Below, in pieces: positions 33,713-40,706 of a stretch of 64,000 nucleotides of DNA. The stretch lies in NCBI GenBank assembly GCA_019112825.1, contig DXIP01000011.1, positions 49,302 to 113,301 on the forward strand, given 5' to 3'. This DNA comes from Alistipes excrementigallinarum (GTDB lineage Bacteria > Bacteroidota > Bacteroidia > Bacteroidales > Rikenellaceae). The notes under the pieces are model-generated. The model was not told the origin of the DNA. It ran no database searches and worked only from the letters and a program-made list of their open reading frames with translations. Made by a program: the position numbers and the translations under genes. Every line of letters starts with the position of its first letter. The stretch's first letter is position 1.

Positions 33713-33795
33713 GCGGATTGCCGGGAGTCGAACCCGGACAACGGCTGCGGCAGGCCGTTGGCACCCTCCGTCGCCGCGGAGGCCCTGCCAATCCA
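33713..33795 (-). ncRNA. tRNA-like element A
   Basis: Minus strand, intergenic. Acceptor-like TGGATTG/CAATCCG (T-G first pair), D-like arm CCTCCG-6 nt-CGGAGG, anticodon-like arm ACGGC / GCCGT with 8-nt loop CTGCCGCA, T-arm CCGGG TTCGACT CCCGG. A competing hairpin, TTGGCA / TGCCAA, could enclose the D-like arm. About 83 nt long. Same architecture as element B. Confidence 0.6.
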
Positions 33796-33799
33796 TCGG

Positions 33800-34687
33800 T
33801 CAGTCTCGCGGCGTGCGGATGCGCCACCGTACCCCCTGCGGCGTCTGCACCGTCTCGAAATCCTCCGCACGGTAGTTACCCCCGTTCGTCGGGAGCAGCT
33901 GCACCATCTGCAGGTAGGTGTAGAGCCGGCCGCATTCGGCCTCCGCCTGCCGCCGCGTCAGCAGCTCGTGGTCCCGGGCGGCGTAGGAGGTGAAGGTACA
34001 GAAGGCGCTCCGGTTCTTCCATGCCCCCTTGTTGTCCATCGCCGCCACCAGGCGCCGGATGTCCTCGACGTCGTACTTGCGGAGCATCCACACCAGCTGC
34101 TGCCGCGTGAAGGGCTCCGCCATCGCGGCTATCTGCGGGAAGCGCTCGCCTATCCATGCCAGCAGCACATCGGCTGCCTCGGTCAGCTCCGCCGACGGCC
34201 CGGCCGGTTTCCCCCCTGCAACCCCCTTTTCCGTATCTACGGTGTGTGTGCTCTTCTTACTTCTTCCCTTCTTACTTTCTTCCGTTGTGGTCGCTCGCTG
34301 GTCGGAAGTTGGTCGGAAGTTGGTCTCCTCCTGGTCGTCAGCCGGTCCGAAGGCTGGTCGCTCCGTGCTGTCCGTAGACTGATATCGTTCGTAATTACAA
34401 ATCGTTACGACCGTGTAGGAGCTGGTCGCACGGCTGGTCAGAAAATCAGATTTTTCGAGTTTCGAAACAGCCGTCCGCACCTCTCGCTCCGAGAGTCCCG
34501 TTTCGCGGGCCAGCGCAGCGCGGCTCGTGACGAGCTGACCCCGCTCGACGGTGATTCCCCGCCAGCGACGGGTCTGAAAGTTCGCCTTCAGGAGCAGGTG
34601 CAACGCCATCCGCACACAGTTCGTGTCGGAGTACCACTCCCAGTCGAGCAGCCCGCGGTGTATCTTAATCCATCCCTCCATGGTCAT
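33800..34687 (-). CDS. DnaD-like winged-helix replication protein
   Basis: 295 residues. The N-terminal winged helix contains GWIKIHRGLLDWEWYSDTN, RGQLVTSRAALARETGLSE and EVRTAVSKLEKSDFL, the usual start of Bacteroidales phage replication initiators. A Ser/Thr/Lys-rich linker (about 125-170) leads to a helical C-terminal domain. Overlaps the phosphatase gene by ATGA. A second copy, about 90% identical, lies at 39457-40383 in a prophage remnant. Confidence 0.82.
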   Translation of the reverse strand: MTMEGWIKIHRGLLDWEWYSDTNCVRMALHLLLKANFQTRRWRGITVERGQLVTSRAALARETGLSEREVRTAVSKLEKSDFLTSRATSSYTVVTICNYERYQSTDSTERPAFGPADDQEETNFRPTSDQRATTTEESKKGRSKKSTHTVDTEKGVAGGKPAGPSAELTEAADVLLAWIGERFPQIAAMAEPFTRQQLVWMLRKYDVEDIRRLVAAMDNKGAWKNRSAFCTFTSYAARDHELLTRRQAEAECGRLYTYLQMVQLLPTNGGNYRAEDFETVQTPQGVRWRIRTPRD

Positions 34688-35142
34688 CGTACTACAAAAC
34701 AGGTGAAACCTCTCAAGCGCCATCTGAGGGCGACCGTCAGGTCATCCTCGAGCACGAACAACACCCGCTCGCGCTCCTCGGCTGTCGTCTCCTTGAAGAA
34801 CTGGTCGAGCTTCTGGATATAGTCCGGCCTCGTGTCCCCGTGCTCGCGCATGATGAGCGTATAGTCGCCAGGCGCGAAGCCCAGATGGCGCAACAGCCAC
34901 TGCTGCGTCTTTTCGCGCACGCACTCCCGCCGCGAGGTGCAGAACATCACCTCGAACTGCCGGGCCACGTGCTTCACGAAGGCACAGACGTTCCCTCGCG
35001 GCAGGTCGTCGAAGGGGTCGCCGTAGAAGGCCTCCCAGTCGACCGGGCGGGTCTCGAGCAGCCGACGGCGCCGAAACCCCACTTCGGCCAGCGTCCCGTC
35101 GATGTCGACAACCATGATTCGTCTCTTCGCATCTCTTTTCAT
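34684..35142 (-). CDS. HAD phosphatase, polynucleotide-kinase 3'-phosphatase-like
   Basis: 152 residues. MVVDIDGTLAEVG is the DxDGT motif, VMFCTSRR the motif 2 Ser/Thr and VLFVLEDDLTVA the terminal acidic motif. This resembles the phosphatase half of T4 polynucleotide kinase, which removes 3'-phosphates from nucleic acid ends. The kinase domain is absent. Last 12 residues (WRLRGFTCFVVR) are also preserved in the remnant at 40380. Confidence 0.82.
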   Translation of the reverse strand: MKRDAKRRIMVVDIDGTLAEVGFRRRRLLETRPVDWEAFYGDPFDDLPRGNVCAFVKHVARQFEVMFCTSRRECVREKTQQWLLRHLGFAPGDYTLIMREHGDTRPDYIQKLDQFFKETTAEERERVLFVLEDDLTVALRWRLRGFTCFVVR

Positions 35143-35154
35143 ACTATTGTCCGG

Positions 35155-35427
35155 TTACCAGTCGTTGTACTTGTCTCGCCGCCGGTTGAAGGGGTTCGGC
35201 ATGCAATCGAGCTTCCGCCTGCCGGCTTCGCCTCCATTCAGGCGAACGGCCCTCCGGACCCTGACACCCGGGCCGCGTCTGAGTCGTTCGAGTTTGACGG
35301 TCACGGCCTTCTCCGTCCGACCGAGTTCCCGCCCTATTTCGAGGTCGGACAGTCCGCGCCCAGCCAGGTCAAGCAGCTGCCGGACCTCCTCCTCGCTCCA
35401 CGTCTTGCCATTACGCTCGAGTCCCAT
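35155..35427 (-). CDS. Small HTH/SANT-like phage protein
   Basis: 90 residues. KTWSEEEVRQLLDLAGRGLSD LEIGRELGRTEKAVTVKLERLR is a Myb/SANT-like helix-turn-helix typical of phage regulators or packaging-associated proteins. The basic tail GGEAGRRKLDCMPNPFNRRR is unassigned. Confidence 0.75.
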   Translation of the reverse strand: MGLERNGKTWSEEEVRQLLDLAGRGLSDLEIGRELGRTEKAVTVKLERLRRGPGVRVRRAVRLNGGEAGRRKLDCMPNPFNRRRDKYNDW

Positions 35428-35433
35428 GGTTCG

Positions 35434-35595
35434 TCAGTTTTGTCTGAAACCCATCCACCGCCGCAGCATGCAGCGCACGGTTGCCCACCGCCTCGTCCGA
35501 TTGTCACGGCGGTTCTGACGGAGGACCTCCTCCGGTGTCAGTTCATAGACCTGAATCTCGGCCCCGCGAACGGGCCATCGCTCAATCATCGTCAT
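35434..35595 (-). CDS. Very small phage ORF
   Basis: 53 residues, start ATG 35595, stop 35434-35436. It begins MTMIERWPVRGAEIQVYELT and ends with an Arg/Trp-rich stretch (RRWATVRCMLRRWMGFRQN). It fills the gap between its two neighbours with 3-7 bp spacing, so it is likely translated, but no function is recognised. Confidence 0.6.
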   Translation of the reverse strand: MTMIERWPVRGAEIQVYELTPEEVLRQNRRDNRTRRWATVRCMLRRWMGFRQN

Positions 35596-35599
35596 GGTT

Positions 35600-35830
35600 T
35601 TATGGTATTAGTGATTGCTTCAACTGTTGGGGCGCGTAAAAGCGCTTGAGGAACTTGGTCACCTCGGCAGGGTCGTAGAGGAAGGTGCCGTCGCCCATAA
35701 CCAGGTATTTGAGACCGGAACGACGCCACAGGGCGTGCGTTTTTTCGCTGGTGATGCCGGTCGCCCGCCCGAGCTCATCGCTCCCCTTGAGGAACAAGGT
35801 CGGGACTTCTCGGTCCAACTTGACTTTCAT
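35600..35830 (-). CDS. Excisionase/MerR-like HTH protein
   Basis: 76 residues. FLKGSDELGRATGITSEKTHAL WRRSGLKYLVMGDGTFLYDPAEVTKFL is the helix-turn-helix_17/excisionase-like layout used by Bacteroidales phages and mobile elements. It may be the phage Xis or a regulator. Confidence 0.75.
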   Translation of the reverse strand: MKVKLDREVPTLFLKGSDELGRATGITSEKTHALWRRSGLKYLVMGDGTFLYDPAEVTKFLKRFYAPQQLKQSLIP

Positions 35831-35836
35831 ATCGTT

Positions 35837-36190
35837 CTATTCTATGATATATTCAACCGTCTCCCTGCGTCCCCGGCGCGCCCTCCGCGCCGTACGCTCA
35901 TACTCCCCGCCGCAGAACACATACACGCAGAACAGACACAGCAGGCAGGCCGCGCCGAAGCGGCGCCGAATCTCGGAACGGTAGTACCAGACGACGAGCG
36001 CCTGCATGGTTCTATTCCCGTCCAACTCGTCCTGCAGCTTGTCGTACATCACCGACAGCGTGTTGGCCACCGCCTGGTAGGTTACGTGCAGGCATTCGGC
36101 CACCCGTGCGATATTGCCGCCACGGGTCTCAATCACAGCCTGCATCACGCGGGACTCGGCCGGAGACAATGTGTTCTCGGCGCGTTTCAT
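35837..36190 (-). CDS. Membrane-anchored LuxR-type HTH protein
   Basis: 117 residues. LSPAESRVMQAVIETRGGNI ARVAECLHVTYQAVANTLSVMYDKL is a GerE/LuxR-type helix-turn-helix without a receiver domain. A hydrophobic segment (FGAACLLCLFCVYVFCGG) follows and then a very basic tail. A DNA-binding domain tethered to the membrane is unusual in a phage early region. Coupled by ATGA to the next gene. Confidence 0.72.
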   Translation of the reverse strand: MKRAENTLSPAESRVMQAVIETRGGNIARVAECLHVTYQAVANTLSVMYDKLQDELDGNRTMQALVVWYYRSEIRRRFGAACLLCLFCVYVFCGGEYERTARRARRGRRETVEYIIE

Positions 36191-36426
36191 AATCCCCAGG
36201 GCTCCATCACGTTGTGCCGCCGGAAAACCGACTCGATGCTGCTCCGCTCGGCCGGGGAGTGCGGCGTAATCCCCCACTGCCGGTAATAGTATGCGGAACG
36301 CCCGATATTTCCGAGTTCGGCCCGAATCTCCTCGCGTACTTCGGCCGCTTCGCGGCGGTCGCGTTCGGCCACCTCGCGGATTCCCTTGCTGAAGGAGTTT
36401 TCGGGTTTTCGCTTCTCAAAATCCAT
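36187..36426 (-). CDS. First early phage protein, unknown
   Basis: 79 residues, start MDFEKRKPENSFSKGI. A charged helix (REVAERDRREAAEVREEIRAELGNIGRSAYYY) ends in a short basic segment. First gene of the early operon, next to the divergent control region. Its first residues are also preserved in the deleted remnant at 40380-40457. Confidence 0.65.
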   Translation of the reverse strand: MDFEKRKPENSFSKGIREVAERDRREAAEVREEIRAELGNIGRSAYYYRQWGITPHSPAERSSIESVFRRHNVMEPWGL

Positions 36427-36608
36427 CCTCGTCACTTGTTTTTGTCCAATTTTTTGTAAATCTTTACATTTCAAAATGTCCACTTCTTCGTACTTTTGTG
36501 TACGATTGGTTGGACAATGCAAATATATAGTAATTTCTATATTATAGCATAGAAATATCTATATTTTATTATTATAAAAATAGTGTTATCTATAAATATA
36601 TCATAGAT
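36427..36608. promoter_or_regulatory. Divergent lysis-lysogeny control region
   Basis: AT-rich, between the early operon (minus) and the repressor (plus). A perfect -7 box TATATTTG lies on the minus strand (36527-36520). Operator-like half-sites repeat: TTTCTAT 36534 with ATAGAAA about 36549, and TATCTAT 36587 with ATAGATA about 36602, plus TATCTAT near 36555. These suit dimer binding by the repressor. Confidence 0.7.
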
Positions 36609-37280
36609 ATGACTGCTAAAGAGAGACTTAAAGCATACTTGGATTATAAAAAAATTACACAAATCGCATTTGCGGAGAGCATCGGGGCATCAACCGGATA
36701 TGTTAATGCTATGTCAAAGGGATTTGGACCCAAGTATGAAGCCATCGTCAGGGAAAAATATCCGGACCTGAACATAGGATGGGTCATGACCGGCGACGGC
36801 GATATGCTCTCAACTGCAGCACACCAGGTCGGTGTGGCAATCAAAGCCGATACGGAATCGGTTGTCATGATTGATTTTATCCCGATTCACGCATCAGCCA
36901 GTTTCGTGGAAAGTATCTGCGACGAGAAAGAATGTGCGTTTGAAAAGATGCCGGTCATCCCGCTAAATGGCGAGAAACTGGATTCAAGCTACAAGATATT
37001 CGAGGTCTCCGGAGATTCAATGGTTCCCACTATAAACGACGGAGCTCTAATTCTGGCAAAGGAGATTAACGAGGCCCAATGGGCCTACGCTGAGGGGGTC
37101 GTTGTCGTCGTCTTCAACGAAATGGTCGTCATCAAACGGATTGCCGAGAACTGCATATTCAACCACAACATGATTGTCCTCTCATCGGACAATGAGAAAT
37201 ACGGGAAAATGCAGATTGAGCTGTCGAATATCCGGGCCATCTACAAAGCCAAACGGAAAATCAGCGAAAACATATTCTAA
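36609..37280 (+). CDS. CI-like repressor with S24 peptidase domain
   Basis: 223 residues. N-terminal HTH (ERLKAYLDYKKITQIAFAES) and C-terminal LexA/CI-type peptidase: Ser137 in VSGDSMVP and Lys176 in VVIKRI. No Ala-Gly or Cys-Gly cleavage dipeptide is obvious between the domains. It maintains lysogeny through the operators upstream and heads the rightward operon with the next two genes. Confidence 0.9.
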   Translation: MTAKERLKAYLDYKKITQIAFAESIGASTGYVNAMSKGFGPKYEAIVREKYPDLNIGWVMTGDGDMLSTAAHQVGVAIKADTESVVMIDFIPIHASASFVESICDEKECAFEKMPVIPLNGEKLDSSYKIFEVSGDSMVPTINDGALILAKEINEAQWAYAEGVVVVVFNEMVVIKRIAENCIFNHNMIVLSSDNEKYGKMQIELSNIRAIYKAKRKISENIF

Positions 37281-37290
37281 ACATCACCTT

Positions 37291-37683
37291 ATGAAGAAAC
37301 TTCTCCTCCTTTTCTCCTTGATCTTTGCGGTTTCCTGCACAGGGAACAAATTCGAACAGATCGAGTATTTCAAAAGTCCCGACAAATTCCGCGTGTTTGT
37401 TTATGTTGCCCCGACTGCTACAATCGATGAGATCAAAGCACACGCCAGTTCGCAGATGTGGACAGAGCGCAAAATAACCGAGGTGTTGTACTTCCGATCC
37501 GATCCTTTCGGAGCAAGAACATTCGGAAGTGTGACCATGGCAAAATCCTTCCAGGAGGCATACCAAAAAGCGGTTGTTCCGGGCTGCATTTTCCGCTGCC
37601 AAATCGACAACTTCGGGAACAAATACTTCAGCGAAACACCGTATGAGGATAGGCTGAAAGCAATTGAAGAATCTAACAAATAA
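37291..37683 (+). CDS. Small prophage lipoprotein
   Basis: 130 residues. MKKLLLLFSLIFAVSC is a lipoprotein signal with the modified Cys at 16, followed by TGNKFEQ. The mature part (about 110 residues, alpha/beta) has no recognised family. Co-transcribed with the repressor (10 bp gap) and thus expressed in the lysogen; candidate for superinfection exclusion or lysogenic conversion. Confidence 0.75.
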   Translation: MKKLLLLFSLIFAVSCTGNKFEQIEYFKSPDKFRVFVYVAPTATIDEIKAHASSQMWTERKITEVLYFRSDPFGARTFGSVTMAKSFQEAYQKAVVPGCIFRCQIDNFGNKYFSETPYEDRLKAIEESNK

Positions 37684-37693
37684 ATCCACAAAT

Positions 37694-38785
37694 ATGGACT
37701 TCAAAGATCAAATCAAGCAGTTGAGCGACCGCGTTGTCAAGCTCAAAGAGAATATTCAGACCGAAGAGGCTACCAAAACCGCTTTCATCATGCCGATGAT
37801 TCAGGCACTCGGCTATGACGTCTTCGATCCGACCGAAGTCGTTCCCGAATTCACCTGCGACCTCGGTATCAAGAAAGGCGAAAAGATAGACTATGCCATC
37901 CACAAGGATGGACAACCCATCATCCTAATCGAATGCAAACACTGGAAAGAGGATCTGAACTCCCACAACGGCCAGTTGTTCCGCTATTTCCATGTATCAA
38001 ACGCCCGTTTTGGCATCCTGACAAACGGAATCGTCTATCGGTTCTACACCGACCTGGTAGAAAAGAACAAGATGGACGAGAAACCCTTCTTTGAATTCAA
38101 TCTGGAGAAATACCGGGAGTCACAGGTCGAAAAGTTGCGCGAATTTCACAAGAGCTATTTCGATGTCGACACGATTCTCAACACGGCCAGCGAGCTGAAA
38201 TACACGAACGAGATCCGGAACGCCATCGTCCAGGAGGTGAACAACCCCAGCGATGAATTTGTGAAGTATTTCGCACGTCCGGTTTATCCGGGACGTTTCA
38301 ATGATGTAACATTGGAACAGTTCCGCGCTATTGTCAAGCAGGCATTCGCACAGTATGCGAACGACTATATGAACGAGCGCCTGAAATCCGCAATTGGATC
38401 AGATGCGGTCGTAGAGAATCGGGCCGAAGCAAAGGCAGAATCTCCGGTTCAGAGTCCGCGCGCGGAAGAGGTTCAGACCGATGAGCCCGAAAACAAGATA
38501 ACAACAACAGACGAAGAGCTGCAAGGTTTCTACATTGTTCGAGCTATTCTATACCCCGAGATCGATGACATAACTCGGGTCGTTCAACGAGACACGCAAT
38601 CATATTTCGGCATTCTGCTTGACGACAACAACCGCAAACCGATCTGCCGTCTGCACTTCAACAGTTCGAACAAATACATTGAAACCTTCGATGCTGATAA
38701 GAAGGGGACCAAGCACCTGCTCGAATCATTGAACGACATCTACAAATACAAGGATGAAATCATTTCAGCCTGCAAGATGTATTGA
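37694..38785 (+). CDS. HsdR N-terminal-like PD-(D/E)xK nuclease protein
   Basis: 363 residues. KIDYAIHKDGQPIILIECKHWK gives Asp66, Glu80 and Lys82 of a PD-(D/E)xK restriction fold as in the N-terminal domain of type I restriction subunit R, but there is no helicase motor. A linker (about 240-285) leads to a separate C-terminal alpha/beta domain. Third gene of the repressor operon, 10 bp after the lipoprotein and last before attR, the classic place for cargo. Likely anti-phage, by context. Confidence 0.82.
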   Translation: MDFKDQIKQLSDRVVKLKENIQTEEATKTAFIMPMIQALGYDVFDPTEVVPEFTCDLGIKKGEKIDYAIHKDGQPIILIECKHWKEDLNSHNGQLFRYFHVSNARFGILTNGIVYRFYTDLVEKNKMDEKPFFEFNLEKYRESQVEKLREFHKSYFDVDTILNTASELKYTNEIRNAIVQEVNNPSDEFVKYFARPVYPGRFNDVTLEQFRAIVKQAFAQYANDYMNERLKSAIGSDAVVENRAEAKAESPVQSPRAEEVQTDEPENKITTTDEELQGFYIVRAILYPEIDDITRVVQRDTQSYFGILLDDNNRKPICRLHFNSSNKYIETFDADKKGTKHLLESLNDIYKYKDEIISACKMY

Positions 38786-38813
38786 AATAAAACGGCAGAA
38801 AAGTTGTGAATAA

Positions 38814-38831
38814 ACTTGCAAAAAACTTGCA
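38814..38831 (+). promoter_or_regulatory. Paired ACTTGCA repeats near attR (arm-site candidate)
   Basis: ACTTGCA at 38814-38820 and 38825-38831, 11 bp apart, 52 bp before the att core. The same pair and spacing occurs inside attL (9003, 9014). Confidence 0.6.
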
Positions 38832-38882
38832 AAAACAGAATTTCAGAATATAACGAACTGCCTTTCAATCGCTTGATTTTAA

Positions 38883-38926
38883 TTTGGGAGCAGGGGGTCG
38901 CTGGTTCGAATCCAGTCTCCCCGACA
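38883..38926 (+). other. attR core
   Basis: 44 bp identical to 8831-8874, the 3' half of tRNA-Pro. Only the partial tRNA is here; the 5' half upstream (AATTTGGG...) does not pair, so it is not a functional tRNA. Confidence 0.93.
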
Positions 38927-38937
38927 ATTGACAATCA

Positions 38938-38968
38938 ACCACTTGCGGCAACGCAGGTGGTTTTTTTA
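38938..38968 (+). terminator. Displaced host terminator of tRNA-Pro(TGG)
   Basis: ACCACTTGCG, GCAA, CGCAGGTGGT with a 10-bp stem and TTTTTTT. It sits 12 bp after attR, as the phage terminator does after attL, so it is probably the original tRNA terminator. Confidence 0.85.
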
Positions 38969-39456
38969 TTGGGGCCGGCGGCACACAATTTACACGCAAA
39001 ATCGGGGATTTTCCGGCTGCATTAGGATTGGCCCCCGCAAAAGCCGGATTTCCCGGCTGCATCAAGGCAGGCTCCCCGCAAAAGCCGATTTCCGCCCCCT
39101 TGCGCATAGCTCGCCTGCGCGGTTTCAATCACGTCAAAGAACCTCCTCCACACGCCTCCGGGAAACAGACGCCCCGAAGCACCATCGACCCGGGAGCCCC
39201 CACCACCGCAGAGCCCTCGCGACCCGAGCCACCACCAATCCGTGTCACCACCAACCCGGGGGACCCGCCGCGCGCCCTCCGCTCTCCGGAACCCCGCCGC
39301 CGCAGAAGCCTTAGCCGTCCCGAGGCCCGGCAGACCCGCCGCGCTCCCTCCACAGCTCCGGAAGCTCCCGCCGACCCCGAGGCCCCGCCGACCCGCCGCG
39401 CGCCCTCTGCCGCCGCAGAACCTCCGCCACCCGGAAGCCCCGCATCCCCCGGGCGG
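38969..39456. repeat. GC-rich degenerate repeats flanking the prophage remnant
   Basis: 38980-39110 has a duplicated segment around CGCAAAAGCCGATTTCC. 39200-39440 consists of imperfect repeats (GGCGCGCGGCGGGT, GCCTCGGGG) in the 3' flank of the remnant replication gene. No gene is seen in any frame. Confidence 0.6.
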
Positions 39457-40383
39457 TCAGTCTCGCCGCGTGCGGATGCGCCACCGTACCCCCAGCGGCG
39501 TCTGCACCGTCTCGAAATCCTCCGCACGGTAGTTGCCCCCGTTCGTCGGGAGTAGCTGCACCATCTGCTGGTAGGTGTACAAACGTCCGCATGCGGCCTC
39601 CGCCTGCCGCCGCGTCAGCAGCTCGTGGTCCCGGGCGGCGTAGGAGGTGAAGGTGCAGAAGGCGCTCCGGTTCTTCCACGCCCCCTTGTTGTCCATCGCA
39701 GCCACCAGGCGCCGGATGTCCTCGACGTCGTACTTGCGGAGCATCCACACCAGCTGCTGCCGCGTGAAGGGCTCCTCCATCGCGGCTACCTGCGGGAAGC
39801 GCTCGCCTATCCATGCCAGCAGCACATCGGCCGCCCCGGTCAACTCCCCCGACGGCCCGGTCAGCTCCGCCGACGGCCCGGCCGGTTTTCCCCCTGCAAC
39901 CCCCTTTTCTTCTGAACTTACCGTGTGTGTGCTCTTCCTTCTTTCCTTCTTATTACTTCTTTCCTTCTTACTTTCTTCCGTTGTGGTCGCTCGCTGGTCG
40001 GGAGTTGGTCGGCAGCTGGTCTTCGCCCGGTCATCAGCCGGTCCGACGGCCGGTCGCTCCATGCTGTCCGTAGACTGATATCGTTCGTAATTGCAAATCG
40101 TTACGACCGTGTAGGAGCTGGTCGCCCGGCAGGTCAGAAAATCCGACCGCTCGAGTTTCGAAACAGCCGTCCGCACCTCACGCTCCGAGAGTCCCGTTTC
40201 GCGGGCCAGCGCAGCGCGGCTCGTGACGAGCTGCCCCCGCCTGACGGTGATTCCCCGCCAGCGACGGGTCTGAAAATTCGCCTTCAGGAGCAGGTGCAGC
40301 GCCAGCCGCACACAGTTCGTGTCGGAATACCACTCCCAGTCGAGCAGCCCGCGGTGTATCTTAATCCATCCCTCCATGGTCAT
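39457..40383 (-). CDS. Second copy of the phage DnaD-like replication protein
   Basis: 308 residues, about 90% identical to the prophage gene at 33800-34687 and intact. The differences include a longer linker with repeated GPSGELTG-type units. It starts at the same ATGA overlap with the short fusion ORF upstream. The rest of its phage is missing, so it is a leftover of a related prophage that used this site earlier. It may still be expressed from the retained early promoter. Confidence 0.85.
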   Translation of the reverse strand: MTMEGWIKIHRGLLDWEWYSDTNCVRLALHLLLKANFQTRRWRGITVRRGQLVTSRAALARETGLSEREVRTAVSKLERSDFLTCRATSSYTVVTICNYERYQSTDSMERPAVGPADDRAKTSCRPTPDQRATTTEESKKERSNKKERRKSTHTVSSEEKGVAGGKPAGPSAELTGPSGELTGAADVLLAWIGERFPQVAAMEEPFTRQQLVWMLRKYDVEDIRRLVAAMDNKGAWKNRSAFCTFTSYAARDHELLTRRQAEAACGRLYTYQQMVQLLPTNGGNYRAEDFETVQTPLGVRWRIRTRRD

Positions 40384-40457
40384 CGTACTTCAAAACAGGT
40401 GAAACCCCGCATGCGCCATCCGAAGGCGCTTACGGGCTTCCGTCGCTTAAAATTCAT
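40380..40457 (-). pseudogene. Deletion fusion of two phage early genes
   Basis: 25 residues: MNFKRRKPVSAFG matches the start of the first early protein (36426) and WRMRGFTCFEVR matches the end of the phosphatase (34684). All genes in between (about 1.6 kb in the intact prophage) are gone. The junction is in frame. Confidence 0.85.
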
Positions 40458-40706
40458 CCGTCGTTTGTTTTTGTCCGATTTTTTGTAAATCTTTGACCCG
40501 TTCGGAATCTCCGCTACGCCGTACTTTGGCGTGCGACGGGTCGGGCAATGCGCATACGAAACGAGAACCGGCCCAAGCCAGGAATGCATTGGATGAGCAC
40601 CAGCCGAAGATACGCAGACCGCCCCTTCCGAACGAGCGGGCCAGTCATCATCCGGACGCCCTCGCCGCTGCCGGGTCAAGGGCCGGAACTCAAAAAACAG
40701 ACTATA
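40458..40706. promoter_or_regulatory. Retained early control region of the remnant
   Basis: 40458-40545 aligns with 36430-36515 of the intact prophage (shared TTGTTTTTGTCC, TTTTTTGTAAATCTTT). The remainder to 40706 has no similarity to the intact prophage and no gene of its own. Confidence 0.65.

Larger units (their letters stand above)
8831..38926. mobile_element. Prophage in tRNA-Pro(TGG), HK97-type siphovirus-like
   Basis: About 30.1 kb between 44-bp direct repeats. It holds a full set of modules: integrase, lysis (M15 endolysin, holins), tail fibres, tape measure, tail chaperones, tail tube, head-tail joining, HK97 capsid, prohead protease, portal, both terminase subunits, HNH nuclease, early genes, and a CI-like repressor with cargo. 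No gene in the structural run is visibly broken, so it may be inducible. Transcription is leftward except for integrase at the left end and the repressor operon at the right end. The lysogeny end (36.5-38.8 kb) is noticeably more AT-rich. Confidence 0.95.

Noticed and set aside
8831..38926. Transposable (Mu-like) phage
   Set aside because: No DDE transposase or Mu-type regulator; a site-specific integrase and tRNA att sites are present.
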